Shown: in pieces, positions 43,101 through 55,200 of the stretch
Layout of the letters: each line of letters begins with the position of its first letter
How positions within the stretch are numbered: the stretch's first letter is position 1
Source: Imbricaverruca yamaguchii
Lineage: Eukaryota > Arthropoda > Thecostraca > Neoverrucidae
DNA length: 64,000 nucleotides
Reading direction: 5' to 3'
Assembly: GCA_034440575.1 (NCBI GenBank)
Contig: JAOTOL010001548.1
Coordinates: 1,337,501-1,401,500, forward strand
The notes under the pieces: model-generated
The model's input: the letters and a program-made list of their open reading frames with translations, nothing else
Database searches by the model: none
Told to the model about the DNA's origin: nothing
Position numbers and translations under genes: made by a program

Positions 43101-44751
43101 GACGGAGTTTACATTGAGATACCCCGAGTTTGCCAGACATGGAACAATCTACTTCCAGATGCGAGGAATCCTGGTGGCTTCCAAGCTTCCGGACAGAAGC
43201 TCTCAGCCATGCTGCGCATATGCGAGCCCTAACTTCCGGCTATCGGAAACATCGCTTAGCGGAAATGTACAATGTTGCTCGCTGTTATTGTGAATGCTCG
43301 TGATGATTGTGCGTGCACGGTTGCAACGGAAACTGAAAAATCCTACTCGAGAGGATCGGAAATACATTAGACTAGATTTCATCACATTGCAACAGCACGG
43401 ATATCAGATCCGGAGATCCACTGCGATATGGGTTCGAAATAGGGGGGGGGGTGGAACAAGTCAGGGATGCGTTAAGTTTGGAAAGGGTAGAGAGGCCTTA
43501 CCCCCGCCCCCCGAAAGAAAAATTCTTGGAATTCAGCCAATTAATGTTCAACGTCTAGTTTTCATATTCACATTGTTAAAAATCATACTTTGGGGAAACA
43601 AAGTTCAACGAAAACTAGCAAGTTTCACTCCTTAACACAGCCTATGAACATCCAGCTTTATGTCATATGTGCTGGTCCATATTTCACAATCACCACCGAA
43701 CAATGATGTAAGTACGTTAAACGCTGCCATTTTGTAGCAGGCAAAGTGAATATTTGACGAAGATTTTATTGTAGCAAATATAGACACCCAATAACCTTTT
43801 CCATGGTTTCCTGTCTAACGGGGAGACGGGATACATTTCGATGCAATGACAACCAGGGCGGACAAAGGGTATGGCACTGAGGACAGGTGCGGCCCACATG
43901 AAAAGTGACGTCCCTCCGCCTGGGAAAGTGCGCGTTCAGTGCAAGCAGAAGCATTTGTGGTAATTGATTCGAATGGTCATAAACCTGTCGCTGAATGTCA
44001 ATGCCAATACAAATACGCATCTGGCGAACTGGTCGCTGAATACGAATGCGAATACGACGTTAACTTGACGTACGTGCTTAGGGCTATCCATAACTCCCCT
44101 CCGTGGTCTTGAGGATACCCAAAGACACTCAGTCACGTTTCTCCAACATATACTAATATATGCGCGGGGGAATGCAATATAAGAAGTATACAGCCTTGCG
44201 ATAATGCAAATTTGTTGCCTCGCAAAGCACACTTTTCACCCACGCGAGAACACAAGATGGCCAAGGTTCATATTATTTAAGAATAGCTCGGTAGCAGACA
44301 TTTCTAACGCTTGCTGATTTACCATTCGGAGATTTTGTGACGACAGATAGCCCGTGAAGCTCGTTGATTGGCTAGATCGGCTTCTAGTATTTTCAGTGCT
44401 TCTCTTGCATATTTATATTTTCACTTTATAAATGATTACGTGTAATTTTGCGGCGATCCTACTCAGGTGGCTCAGGCTTGGGGGGGGGGGCACGGTAAAA
44501 ATTGGATGGGACAAATCGACACTTTTCAGAAATTGGGCCGACACAATGGGAGGGGGAGGGGGTCGGCGAACTTAACTGGCACGCTAGAACTAACCACGGT
44601 GAGAATGGCGGCGAATCCTTCTGCGTGTCCAGTCATGCATGCAGCCTAATTGGCCAGTCGCTCGCCCGTATCGAACGTACCACAACCAATGCAGCTCATC
44701 TCCCGTCATGACCAGCTCAGCAACATTCAGGGCTGGCGGTCGGTGCGCACA
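43101..44751. other. Intron without recognised feature
   Basis: Contains G10-type runs near 43442 and 44480 and otherwise unique AT-rich sequence. Confidence 0.4.
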
Positions 44752-45000
44752 CCCACACACCCACCCACCCACCCACCCACCCACCCACCCACCCACCCAC
44801 CCACCCACCCACCCACACACACCCACCCAAACACCCACCCACCCACACACACTCACACGCACACGCACACGCACACGCACACGCACACGCACACGCACAC
44901 GCACACGCACACGCACACGCACACGCACACGCACACGCACACGCACACGCACACGCACACGCACACGCACACGCACACGCACACGCATACGCACACGTCG
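44752..45000. repeat. (CCCA)n followed by (CACACG)n microsatellite
   Basis: Pure CCCA tetramers to about 44815, a mixed CCCA/CA transition, then about 24 hexamers of acgcac. All frames on both strands are open, giving false Thr-His-Pro, Thr-Arg and Arg-Val repeats. Confidence 0.97.
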
Positions 45001-47164
45001 GCACAGTGTGGCGTTCATCAGCTGAACGTCGGACACCGCCGCCGACCAAGAGCCTATAGCGACAGAGACAGGCGGCAGGCGGGCGCGACTGGGCCGCCGT
45101 CAGTGACTGGACCAGCACGGTGCCGTGGTACACCAGCGGCTGTACAGGGTACACGGTGTGCCAGACAGCCAGCTGTCCGCCGCCCGCGCTGCATGGCGAC
45201 ACAAGCGGCCGATAACGTCGCCACGTAAACAGAGCCTCTGCCAATAACCGCCTGTCACTCATGGCAGCGCCGTCCGCAACCGAAGGCGAGCGGCTTAAAG
45301 CAGAAGCGTCTGAAGAACGCCGATTCTCACGTGCAACGAGTGATTATTACGTCAACATGTTTATATGATGGAATCAAAGGAGATAATGTGCACGTGACTG
45401 GCAAGCAGCATATGCGATGAGCTGCCACGACCACCCGCCGTTTTATATGAGTTTGGTAATCACAGGCATGCCCTCCGGTGGGGCGTCTGAGATACCCTTT
45501 TATGTCGGCAGAGTAACAATACACAAGCCGCACATCAAAGATGCCGCGAAGAAGTTACTATAAATAATGATTCAATTCACATTTGCAGTCAGCCACTTCC
45601 CGGCTTAACTCGGCTTCAAACTTAAGTATGCATAGACACGCGGAAAGTAAAGAAAGCCTCATTCAGCCTGCCTGGGACGAAGAATAGAGCCGCCGCATAA
45701 AAGACGACTTCGCCTGCACTCCGGCGACCGCCGACGGCACCAGAAATGATCCACACTAATGCCTGCTCTGAATTCCGCCCGTCGACGCCGGGCCGGGGAC
45801 GCCGGGCAACAGGCCAGCTTCGAGCACACCGAGCGCCGACGTCCTGGGAAAACATCGCCACACATACACACTGACAAACGCCGACGACGTGTGTTAGTCA
45901 AAGACTGCGTCCAATAGCAGCCTCTCCGAGAGAGCCGGACGAGCAGCTACGCCCAACGTCGTTGATTTAACCGGTAACCGATTTGCGTAATCGGCGCTTG
46001 TCCCGCCGTACAATAGATCACGTGCGGACCTCGTCACGTCCACAAGAACATTTGCTGTGCTTTAACTCGACATCATATATCCAGTCTAAAACTTAGTGTC
46101 ATGAAGTAACACTTATACGGAGCTTAGATTGCATATGATGGCAACATCCACGCTTCACCCAATCAAATAGTTTGCAGGCATCGTTCTCCACTCGCAATTA
46201 ACATTACATTCATTTTTGATATCACAAATACTTGAACTATCCAGTTATTACGCCTCTGGTGCTTGTGCCTTGCGAAAGACGCATACGTCGTCCCTTTCGT
46301 CGCCGGCCTATTGCCGGCCTAAGCTATCAAGGGCGAATATGTAGTGATATTAGTGACGATACACGTCACGATATTCAAGCCATCAGCGGGGACTGGCACG
46401 CCCAACTTCACTATCGCACCAGCTTCAGTTGTGCATGGTGCCACATAGCATTCTAATCAACAACCTCCGTAATGTTCCAGATATTTACTTTCCAGCCATT
46501 TAGGACAACAGTCAAGTTAGGATGACGTCAGAGACGGCGCTATCTATTTGACAGCTGTCAGTTGAAAAACTGATCTTTACGCCGCATATTGCATGCGACC
46601 ACCGATATGCTTCGGATGCTTTTAATTCCCTTCATAAAAGGCCAATACGAAAATCAACCGGCCTATATCGATGATTCAAGTTGACCTCTAATGTGCCACT
46701 TTAGCACTTCGAAAGGAGTCGAAAAAAATATAACGCTGTAAAATCCTAGCAAGGTACTTAATATTATCTAGATGATAATAATGTTGTGCAATTGATGCTG
46801 CAGACGGGCCATGACAAGATGAAATATGGCGCGAAATGTTCTTAGGAGGCCAAAGTGCCTAACTTAACAACATGAAAATGAAATGAAACAAGATGAAATA
46901 AGCGTCCATAATATATATATATATATATATATGAAAATCAGTGTCCAGAAGATATTCGTGCTGGATGGATCGTCTGTGATGAAGACATTGATTGGTTATT
47001 TGAGCTTTGGGGCGCATCCACGGCTACTAGTTATGCAGTGCCCATGTGATGAACACATTCTGCTGGTGTTTATGCCGCCGCGAGAAAGGCGATGCCAGCT
47101 ACAGTTTCCTCAATGCGCCAGTCAGAGAAGTGGTCACGTGTGACTGTGGCGCGTGTCGGCTGAC
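45001..47164. other. Intron; (TA)n tract and a SINE-like fragment only
   Basis: A (TA)11 run lies at 46911-46932. The 46993-47030 piece resembles other short dispersed copies at 22740 and 36690. No gene is seen. Confidence 0.45.
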
Positions 47165-47313
47165 CTGGAGGTTCCAGTCGAAGCCGCCGACGCTGGTGCC
47201 GGCCGCCTTCTGGTAGTGATACTCGAGAGTAGTGTCGTCGATCACGTCGATCACGGGGCACACGACATTGGTCCGGTTACGGGCGATCCGGTCCAGTAGC
47301 GGCTCCAGCCAGC
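47165..47313 (-). CDS. pgant9: GalNAc-transferase (pgant9-like), catalytic exon after the DxH motif
   Basis: 149 bases: two bases completing a Gly codon, then 49 codons reading [40 protein letters not shown] and VGGFDWNLQ. The CPVIDVI block and the GGFDW block are standard GalNAc-transferase catalytic motifs. The acceptor is ctgacccggcag, and the donor cag|gtcagc is weaker than usual. The real frame here is not the longest open frame on this strand. It is fixed by its phase-1 join to the exon at 49641 and its phase-0 join to FNWHAI at 31021. The downstream intron is about 16 kb. Confidence 0.95.
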
Positions 47314-48055
47314 CTGCCGGGTCAGGTCAATTCAGGTCAGGTCGTGTCAGGCCAGGTCAGGCCAGGCGACGGCCGCAAACAATGCCCACTGGTGTTTACA
47401 GCACTGCAGAAAGGGGCGCGGGAAGGGGGCGGGTCGCGGTCGCAGAGTTCGTACGCGAGTGTTGGGTGCACTTTGTTTTCTCATGCGACGAGTCACCACA
47501 CGCGATCGATCTGAAATCCGCCGGAAAGGTGACCGAACGCGCGACAACGGGAGCAATCAATGGAGTAAGGAGCGGCGGGAACAGCTGTGCAGCGCTCGTG
47601 GTGCCATTGTGTTCCGGACGAGGTGCGGAACCTCCGCCGGGTGGAACTAGTGTCGTGTCACCGTTGCAGACGTTCTCGACAACGCCATGACACCACGTGA
47701 CACCACGTAACACTGCGACACACCTGCGGCACACTTGCCGTGTGTGCAGCTGTCGTACCACCAAACCACGCCCTGCCATCGATCGGCACAGATATACAAA
47801 CAAATCCTTCGGAGGATCAAACTGTGTCCGAATGCTCGCCGACGTGCGACAATTAGAAGAGCCGAATGCCTTCCGACGTGCGACAATCTCGCGCGACTAA
47901 ACGCCACTCGTGACGGCTGATTGACATTGACAGCCGAGTCCAGAAAGGCGGGGAACTCTGGTGATCTATGGCGCACGTCACTCATTATATTTGGAATGAA
48001 GGGAAGGGAAGAGCAGGGAGGGGGGGGGGGGTGCACAATACATGTTGGGCCCACA
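47314..48055. other. Intron without recognised feature
   Basis: Starts with a short ggtcaggtcaattcaggtca-type tandem at 47325-47370, then unique GC-rich sequence. A G11 run is at about 48020. Confidence 0.4.
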
Positions 48056-48059
48056 ATAT

Positions 48060-48195
48060 CAGCCGTACGTCATGAGCCTGATGTTAAACTTGCTGCCTGC
48101 GATGGGCCCGGAACCCGCAACCCTCCGAGTCTGCCCACTGCTGGTGACATACAGCCAGGCGCCCTATCCACTCCACTCCGTCCACCACACCGTCA
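48060..48195 (-). mobile_element. Possible tRNA-derived SINE
   Basis: On the - strand ggcgcctggctgtatgtcac is followed by ggttgcgggttccgggccc, a spacing and B-box-like core (ggttccgggcc) reminiscent of tRNA-derived repeats. No second copy is in the window, so this is tentative. Confidence 0.3.
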
Positions 48196-48619
48196 CAGCC
48201 GGCCCACCGCAGCCCAGCTGGCAATCCACTCCAAACAGTAGCGTTTCGGTGGTGAAGACGCGCGTCGCTGGAAGACAGATTTGGTCCCGGCCAGTGCCGA
48301 CGCCGCCTCCGGCTGTGCACCCACCGCACTAATGCTTTCAAAACAAACGTTTAAACTCGGCCGGCGTAAAAACAATAAGCTTTGACGTTTGACAAAGCGG
48401 CGGCCCGAATCGCTCCGGCGGCACGCTGAAACGAAATGTCCTGATTGAAAAACCCGCCTCAGGAGAACGAGTCCACATTTCCCCCTCCCCTCTTTCGATC
48501 GCCCTCCCGACAGGAGTTCGTGCAGTTCCGCGTCCACACAGAGGCGGGAGGCAAATGATTAGACAGAGATCGGACTACCAGAGGCGGTCTCGGGCCAACT
48601 TAACTTGAATAACACCGAT

Positions 48620-48722
48620 AAGAAGAGAGAGGGGGAAGAGAGGCGGGGAGAGGGGAAGAGAGAGGGAGAGAGAGGGAGAAGAAAGAGAGGGAGAAGAGAG
48701 AGAGGGGGGGAGACAGAGGCGA
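48620..48722. repeat. GA-rich purine tract
   Basis: Almost pure G/A on the + strand (gagagggagaagaaagagag and similar), C/T on the transcript strand of the glycosyltransferase. Confidence 0.9.
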
Positions 48723-49640
48723 TGGGGATGACGTAGACCCGGGCAGACGTATAGGTTAAATGGTGTAGTTGCGGTCGGATGTGTGGATGAAATGAGCCGT
48801 GACGGGTATCTGGCCACGACAGCCGTGCTGAAAGATGGGGAGCCGGAAATTAGGTGGAAAACGCAGTATATTCTGCTGGCTGATAGCACCAAGAAAGAAG
48901 ATAATACGACGCATGATTATTTTTTTTTGTAGACTAGTGCTCTGCTTAGTTAAATTTGGAAAATGTCCATTCCAATTCATTTGCATCGCAAGCGGGAATC
49001 ATAACGATTCATGGAAAAAACAAAATATTTCTAGCTGAATAGCAAATGTATCGGAGACGTTCTGAAGTAGCAAACAAATGAATCGGACAAGGTCCCGATC
49101 AGCAATACGTTGCGAACACGCCGCGTTTCGCGATATAATTGCGACAATTCAACGTGTAGAATGACTAGAAATTCAACGTGTAGACCTTCACCTTCAGTGA
49201 GAACTACTTCACATGGGCCGGCCTTCATTTTGTCACATTCTTAAGCAACGTACGATCCCGAACAAGGCTCATGAAGGCTGGACTTCGCAGTTAGTATGCT
49301 AACACCCGGGGGTGCCACTCATATCTATTTGTCGCTGCACATATGCGCAGGCACACACAAGTCAAATACTCGCACCCACACAATGTTAACAAGAATCACG
49401 GAAGACCTACCTCCACCCCCCCCCCACCCCATCCCATCCCCTCTCTCAACAGTCTTAATTCATGTTTTTGTGCACAGCATATCCGGCATCCCAAAAAGTA
49501 CGTCATTGTCCAAACCTATAACTTACGCCCACCAGGATGATAGTAAAATGCACCCCTACTGCTACAATGTGCAGCATACGCTTCAGAATGCACACTGCTC
49601 GGTAGAGACAGCACTCGCACACTGTCTAGTGCAAGCTCAC
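48723..49640. other. Intron without recognised feature
   Basis: Unique sequence with a C-rich run near 49417 and no supportable element. Confidence 0.4.
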
Positions 49641-49805
49641 CTTCAGTGCACTCGCAGTGGCTGTCCAGATAGGTGAGGACGTCGGCGGTGGCGTGGCGAG
49701 CTCCCAGCAGACGGGCACGGATCAGACCCTCGCGCTTCTTGGCCCGGATCACCTTCACCTTGGGGTACTGAGCCATGTAGTCGTCCAGCGGTTGTCCCAC
49801 GTGCT
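49641..49805 (-). CDS. pgant9: GalNAc-transferase (pgant9-like), catalytic exon with the DxH motif (first visible exon)
   Basis: 165 bases: two bases of a split codon, 54 codons, one base of a Gly codon. [40 protein letters not shown] and [17 protein letters not shown] is the DxH motif that binds manganese and UDP-GalNAc, and [12 protein letters not shown] is typical of the family. The acceptor is caatgttgcag and the donor is gaag|gtgagc. About 220 residues of a normal enzyme (cytosolic tail, membrane anchor, stem and first beta strands with the HNE-type motif) are missing upstream. I searched the - strand to 64000 for them without success, so those exons are probably beyond the right edge. 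Confidence 0.95.
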
Positions 49806-50689
49806 CTGCAACATTGCAGTTGCAGTGTTAATGTGTTGTGCTGCACAATGCGTGGTGCGCTGTTGCCGCATAATGTAGTCGGGGTTTGGCGAGTGAATAT
49901 TATCTTCGACACTGCAACACAATTCAACATAATTCACCATCATGATAGAGAATCACGACAGGAAAAATACAGAAGCTACGTATTAAAGGGCTAGAAAATG
50001 ACACAAAACTAACAGCGTAAAGCTAAAATGAATCAGGTCTGCAAGCATATCATACCGACGCAATCGAACTGAGGGAAGGAAACGTGAAAAGTCGCACCGA
50101 AAATTCTTTCCCGAGCACATGATGTACTGCGGGCAGCAGATGCAGCGACTCACTGTCCGTCCCAGGCGGACCCAGCTCACCGGCCACCTGGCGATGGGTG
50201 CCGAGCTCACATCGTTCCTAATAGTGACAAAATGAAAAGTTAGACCAAAAAGTCTATCCACTTCAGAAAAACCCCGATTTGGAAGAAGACTGGATCAGGA
50301 AGAGTTTGAACAAACATCGTTTGGATAGAACCAGCCTCGAACCAGAGGAAACCGCAGACGCCTTCACTTTTAAAAGCACAAAAGTATGAGGGTGTCGTCA
50401 CATTGACCTTCCTGAATCTATACTTCTGCCAATCTATTCCAAATATTCAGGATCCGTCGTGACCCATGCGCGCATGCATCGCAGCACATCAGTCCTATAT
50501 CAGATGTCGTCATTGCACTTTCACAGTTCTGCAACAGATGAATAGACGCGCGTCGTCAGTGCTTGTAGCGTTATCTGCTATCTGTTGTCCGAGCGGCCAT
50601 GTTTATTGTGTGTGCCGTCGTTTGTGTTATCCGGGCGACTGTGGGTTGTCTGGGCAGTCGTATGTTGCCTGGTCGACCGCAGTATGCGC
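49806..50689. other. Intron without recognised feature
   Basis: No coding motif of the glycosyltransferase on the - strand. Confidence 0.4.
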
Positions 50690-50880
50690 TGGAGGGGGTG
50701 GAGGGGAGTAGAGGGGAGTGGAAGGGAGTGGAATGGAAGGGAAGGGAAGGGATGGAAAGGGAGGGGAGGAGAGGGGAGGGAGGTGGAGAGGGGAGGGAGG
50801 TGGAGTGGGAGGAGGTGGAGTGGGAGGGGAGAGGAAAGAGAGGGGGTAGCGGTGAAGTGGGAGGGGAGGGTGAGGGGCGT
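50690..50880. repeat. GGGA-rich purine tract
   Basis: Runs of ggaggggaggagaggggagg with little else. Strand asymmetry is extreme, so it is open in several frames and could form triplex or quadruplex structures. Confidence 0.9.
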
Positions 50881-51439
50881 GTTCGGCGGCCGATCAGCCG
50901 GCTCCAAGTCGAGTCAGGCGCTGACGACACCATGTGCATTATTAGTTGATTGCATGCTCTTCCTCTCCTGGCGCACATCGCAGCCAGGACAACAGCCGGC
51001 GCAGTGGCAGCTTCACCGGACTCGGAAGATACCCGGCCACACCTGCAGCACGGGTGGCTCACCACCGTCGGACCCGCCTGCACCACCGACGGCGCCCAAT
51101 GTGCCGATCCAATGGGCCACCAGTCAGCACGAATGGCCAGTGGCGCCGCCGCGCCGCTTTGCGGTGCCGCTTTTTCCCATGCCCAGCATGGCGCCGTGCG
51201 TAACTCAATTCCCGATTGGGTTTCCGCTGTGAGTTTCACATGGACCGCGCGCAAATGCGGAGAGGAAGACGTGATCCTCCCACCAAAATAAAAATGCCGA
51301 GAGGACGTCTTCCTCCCACTAACAAATGCAACTCTGACGATCAATCCGTGTACACAAATACCGACACAGTCTCTTCCCGCTACTCCATCCTCCCATCCAT
51401 GCCGTCAACAACACAGTCACTGACGGCGGCGCACCCCCG
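50881..51439. other. Unique spacer before the satellite block
   Basis: No recognised feature. Confidence 0.4.
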
Positions 51440-52260
51440 ACACCGACCGACCTGGCACCGCTGCCACATTACTGACACTGACCTGGCACCGCCGCCACAT
51501 TACCTACACCGGTCTGGCACCGCCGCCACATTACTGACACCGACCTGGCTCCGCTGCCACATTACTGACACCTGACACCGCCGCCACATTAACTACACCG
51601 GTCTGGCACCGCCGCCACATTACTGACACCGACCTGGCACCGCTGCCACATTACTGACACCGACCTGGAACCGCCGCCACATTACTGACACCTGGCACCG
51701 CCGCCACACCGACACCGACACCGACCTGGCACCGCCGCCACATTACCTACACCGGTCTGGCACCACCGCCACATTACTGACACCGACCTGGAACCGCCGC
51801 CACATTACTGACACCTGGCACCGCCGCCACACCGACACCGACACCGACCTGGCACCGCCGCCACATTACCGACACCGACCTGGCTCCGTCGCCACATTAC
51901 TGACACCTGGCACCGCCGCCACACCGACACCGACACCGACCTGGCTCCGCCGCCACATTACCTACACCGGTCTGGCACCGCCGCCACATTACTGACACCT
52001 GGCACCGCCGCCACATTACTGACACCTGGCACCGCCGCCACACCGACACCGACACCGACCTGGCACCGCCGCCACATTACCTACACCGGGGCACCGACCT
52101 GGCTCCGCCGCCACATTACTGACACCTGGCACCGCCGCCACACCGACACCGACACCGACCTGGCCCGCCGCCACATTACCGACACCGACCTGGCTCCGCC
52201 GCCACATTACTGACACCTGGCACCGCCGCCACCGACACCGCAGCCTGGCACCGCCGCCAC
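51440..52260. repeat. ~31-bp satellite (older flank of the 50-bp array)
   Basis: The unit acaccgacctggcaccgccg plus ccacattactg with frequent length changes. It shares the ccgccgccacatta core with the 50-bp unit that follows, so the 50-bp unit probably arose from it by acquiring a gacctaccgggagcgacaga segment. Confidence 0.9.
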
Positions 52261-55200
52261 ATTACCTACACCGTGACCTACCGGGAGCGACAGACAGCCT
52301 GAACCACCGCCGCCACATTACCTACACCGTGACCTACCGGGAGCGACAGACAGCCTGAACCACCGCCGTCACATTACAGCGACCTACCGGGAGCGACAGA
52401 CAGCCTGGACCGCCGCCGCCACATTACCGTGACCTACCGGGAGCGACAGACAGCCTGGACCACCGCCGCCACATTACAGCGACCTACCGGGAGCGACAGA
52501 CAGCCTGGACCACCGCCGCCACATTACAGCGACCTACCGGGAGCGACAGACAGCCTGAACCACCGCCGCCACATTACAGCGACCTACCGGGAGCGACAGA
52601 CAGCCTGGACCACCGCCGCCACATTACAGCGACCTACCGGGAGCGACAGACAGCCTGGACCACCGCCGCCACATTACAGCGACCTACCGGGAGCGACAGA
52701 CAGCCTGGACCACCGCCGCCACATTACAGCGACCTACCGGGAGCGACAGACAGCCTGAACCACCGCCGCCACATTACAGCGACCTACCGGGAGCGACAGA
52801 CAGCCTGAACCACCGCCGCCACATTACAGCGACCTACCGGGAGCGACAGACAGCCTGGACCACCGCCGCCACATTACAGCGACCTACCGGGGCGACAGAC
52901 AGCCTGAACCACCGCCGCCACATTACAGCGACCTACCGGGAGCGACAGACAGCCTGGACCACCGCCGCCACATTACAGCGACCTACCGGGAGCGACAGAC
53001 AGCCTGGACCACCGCCGCCACATTACAGCGACCTACCGGGAGCGACAGACAGCCTGAACCACCGCCGCCACATTACAGCGACCTACCGGGAGCGACAGAC
53101 AGCCTGGACCACCGCCGCCACATTACAGCGACCTACCGGGAGCGACAGACAGCCTGGACCACCGCCGCCACATTACAGCGACCTACCGGGAGCGACAGAC
53201 AGCCTGGACCACCGCCGCCACATTACAGCGACCTACCGGGAGCGACAGACAGCCTGGACCACCGCCGCCACATTACAGCGACCTACCGGGAGCGACAGAC
53301 AGCCTGAACCACCGCCGCCACATTACAGCGACCTACCGGGAGCGACAGACAGCCTGGACCACCGCCGCCACATTACAGCGACCTACCGGGAGCGACAGAC
53401 AGCCTGGACCACCGCCGCCACATTACAGCGACCTACCGGGAGCGACAGACAGCCTGAACCACCGCCGCCACATTACAGCGACCTACCGGGAGCGACAGAC
53501 AGCCTGGACCACCGCCGCCACATTACAGCGACCTACCGGGAGCGACAGACAGCCTGAACCACCGCCGCCACATTACAGCGACCTACCGGGAGCGACAGAC
53601 AGCCTGGACCACCGCCGCCACATTACAGCGACCTACCGGGAGCGACAGACAGCCTGAACCACCGCCGCCACATTACAGCGACCTACCGGGAGCGACAGAC
53701 AGCCTGGACCACCGCCGCCACATTACAGCGACCTACCGGGAGCGACAGACAGCCTGGACCACCGCCGCCACATTACAGCGACCTACCGGGAGCGACAGAC
53801 AGCCTGAACCACCGCCGCCACATTACAGCGACCTACCGGGAGCGACAGACAGCCTGAACCACCGCCGCCACATTACAGCGACCTACCGGGAGCGACAGAC
53901 AGCCTGAACCACCGCCGCCACATTACAGCGACCTACCGGGAGCGACAGACAGCCTGAACCACCGCCGCCACATTACAGCGACCTACCGGGAGCGACAGAC
54001 AGCCTGAACCACCGCCGCCACATTACAGCGACCTACCGGGAGCGACAGACAGCCTGAACCACCGCCGCCACATTACAGCGACCTACCGGGAGCGACAGAC
54101 AGCCTGGACCACCGCCGCCACATTACAGCGACCTACCGGGAGCGACAGACAGCCTGAACCACCGCCGCCACATTACAGCGACCTACCGGGAGCGACAGAC
54201 AGCCTGGACCACCGCCGCCACATTACAGCGACCTACCGGGAGCGACAGACAGCCTGAACCACCGCCGCCACATTACAGCGACCTACCGGGAGCGACAGAC
54301 AGCCTGAACCACCGCCGCCACATTACAGCGACCTACCGGGAGCGACAGACAGCCTGGACCACCGCCGCCACATTACAGCGACCTACCGGGAGCGACAGAC
54401 AGCCTGAACCACCGCCGCCACATTACAGCGACCTACCGGGAGCGACAGACAGCCTGGACCACCGCCGCCACATTACAGCGACCTACCGGGAGCGACAGAC
54501 AGCCTGAACCACCGCCGCCACATTACAGCGACCTACCGGGAGCGACAGACAGCCTGGACCACCGCCGCCACATTACAGCGACCTACCGGGAGCGACAGAC
54601 AGCCTGGACCACCGCCGCCACATTACAGCGACCTACCGGGAGCGACAGACAGCCTGGACCACCGCCGCCACATTACAGCGACCTACCGGGAGCGACAGAC
54701 AGCCTGGACCACCGCCGCCACATTACAGCGACCTACCGGGAGCGACAGACAGCCTGGACCACCGCCGCCACATTACAGCGACCTACCGGGAGCGACAGAC
54801 AGCCTGAACCACCGCCGCCACATTACAGCGACCTACCGGGAGCGACAGACAGCCTGAACCACCGCCGCCACATTACAGCGACCTACCGGGAGCGACAGAC
54901 AGCCTGGACCACCGCCGCCACATTACAGCGACCTACCGGGAGCGACAGACAGCCTGAACCACCGCCGCCACATTACAGCGACCTACCGGGAGCGACAGAC
55001 AGCCTGGACCACCGCCGCCACATTACAGCGACCTACCGGGAGCGACAGACAACCTGAACCACCGCCGCCACATTACAGCGACCTACCGGGAGCGACAGAC
55101 AGCCTGAACCACCGCCGCCACATTACAGCGACCTACCGGGAGCGACAGACAGCCTGGACCACCGCCGCCACATTACAGCGACCTACCGGGAGCGACAGAC

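Noticed and set aside
44590..45262. Thr-His-Pro, Arg-Val and Ala-Cys repeat proteins
   Set aside because: They are translations of pure CCCA and CACACG microsatellites in different frames.
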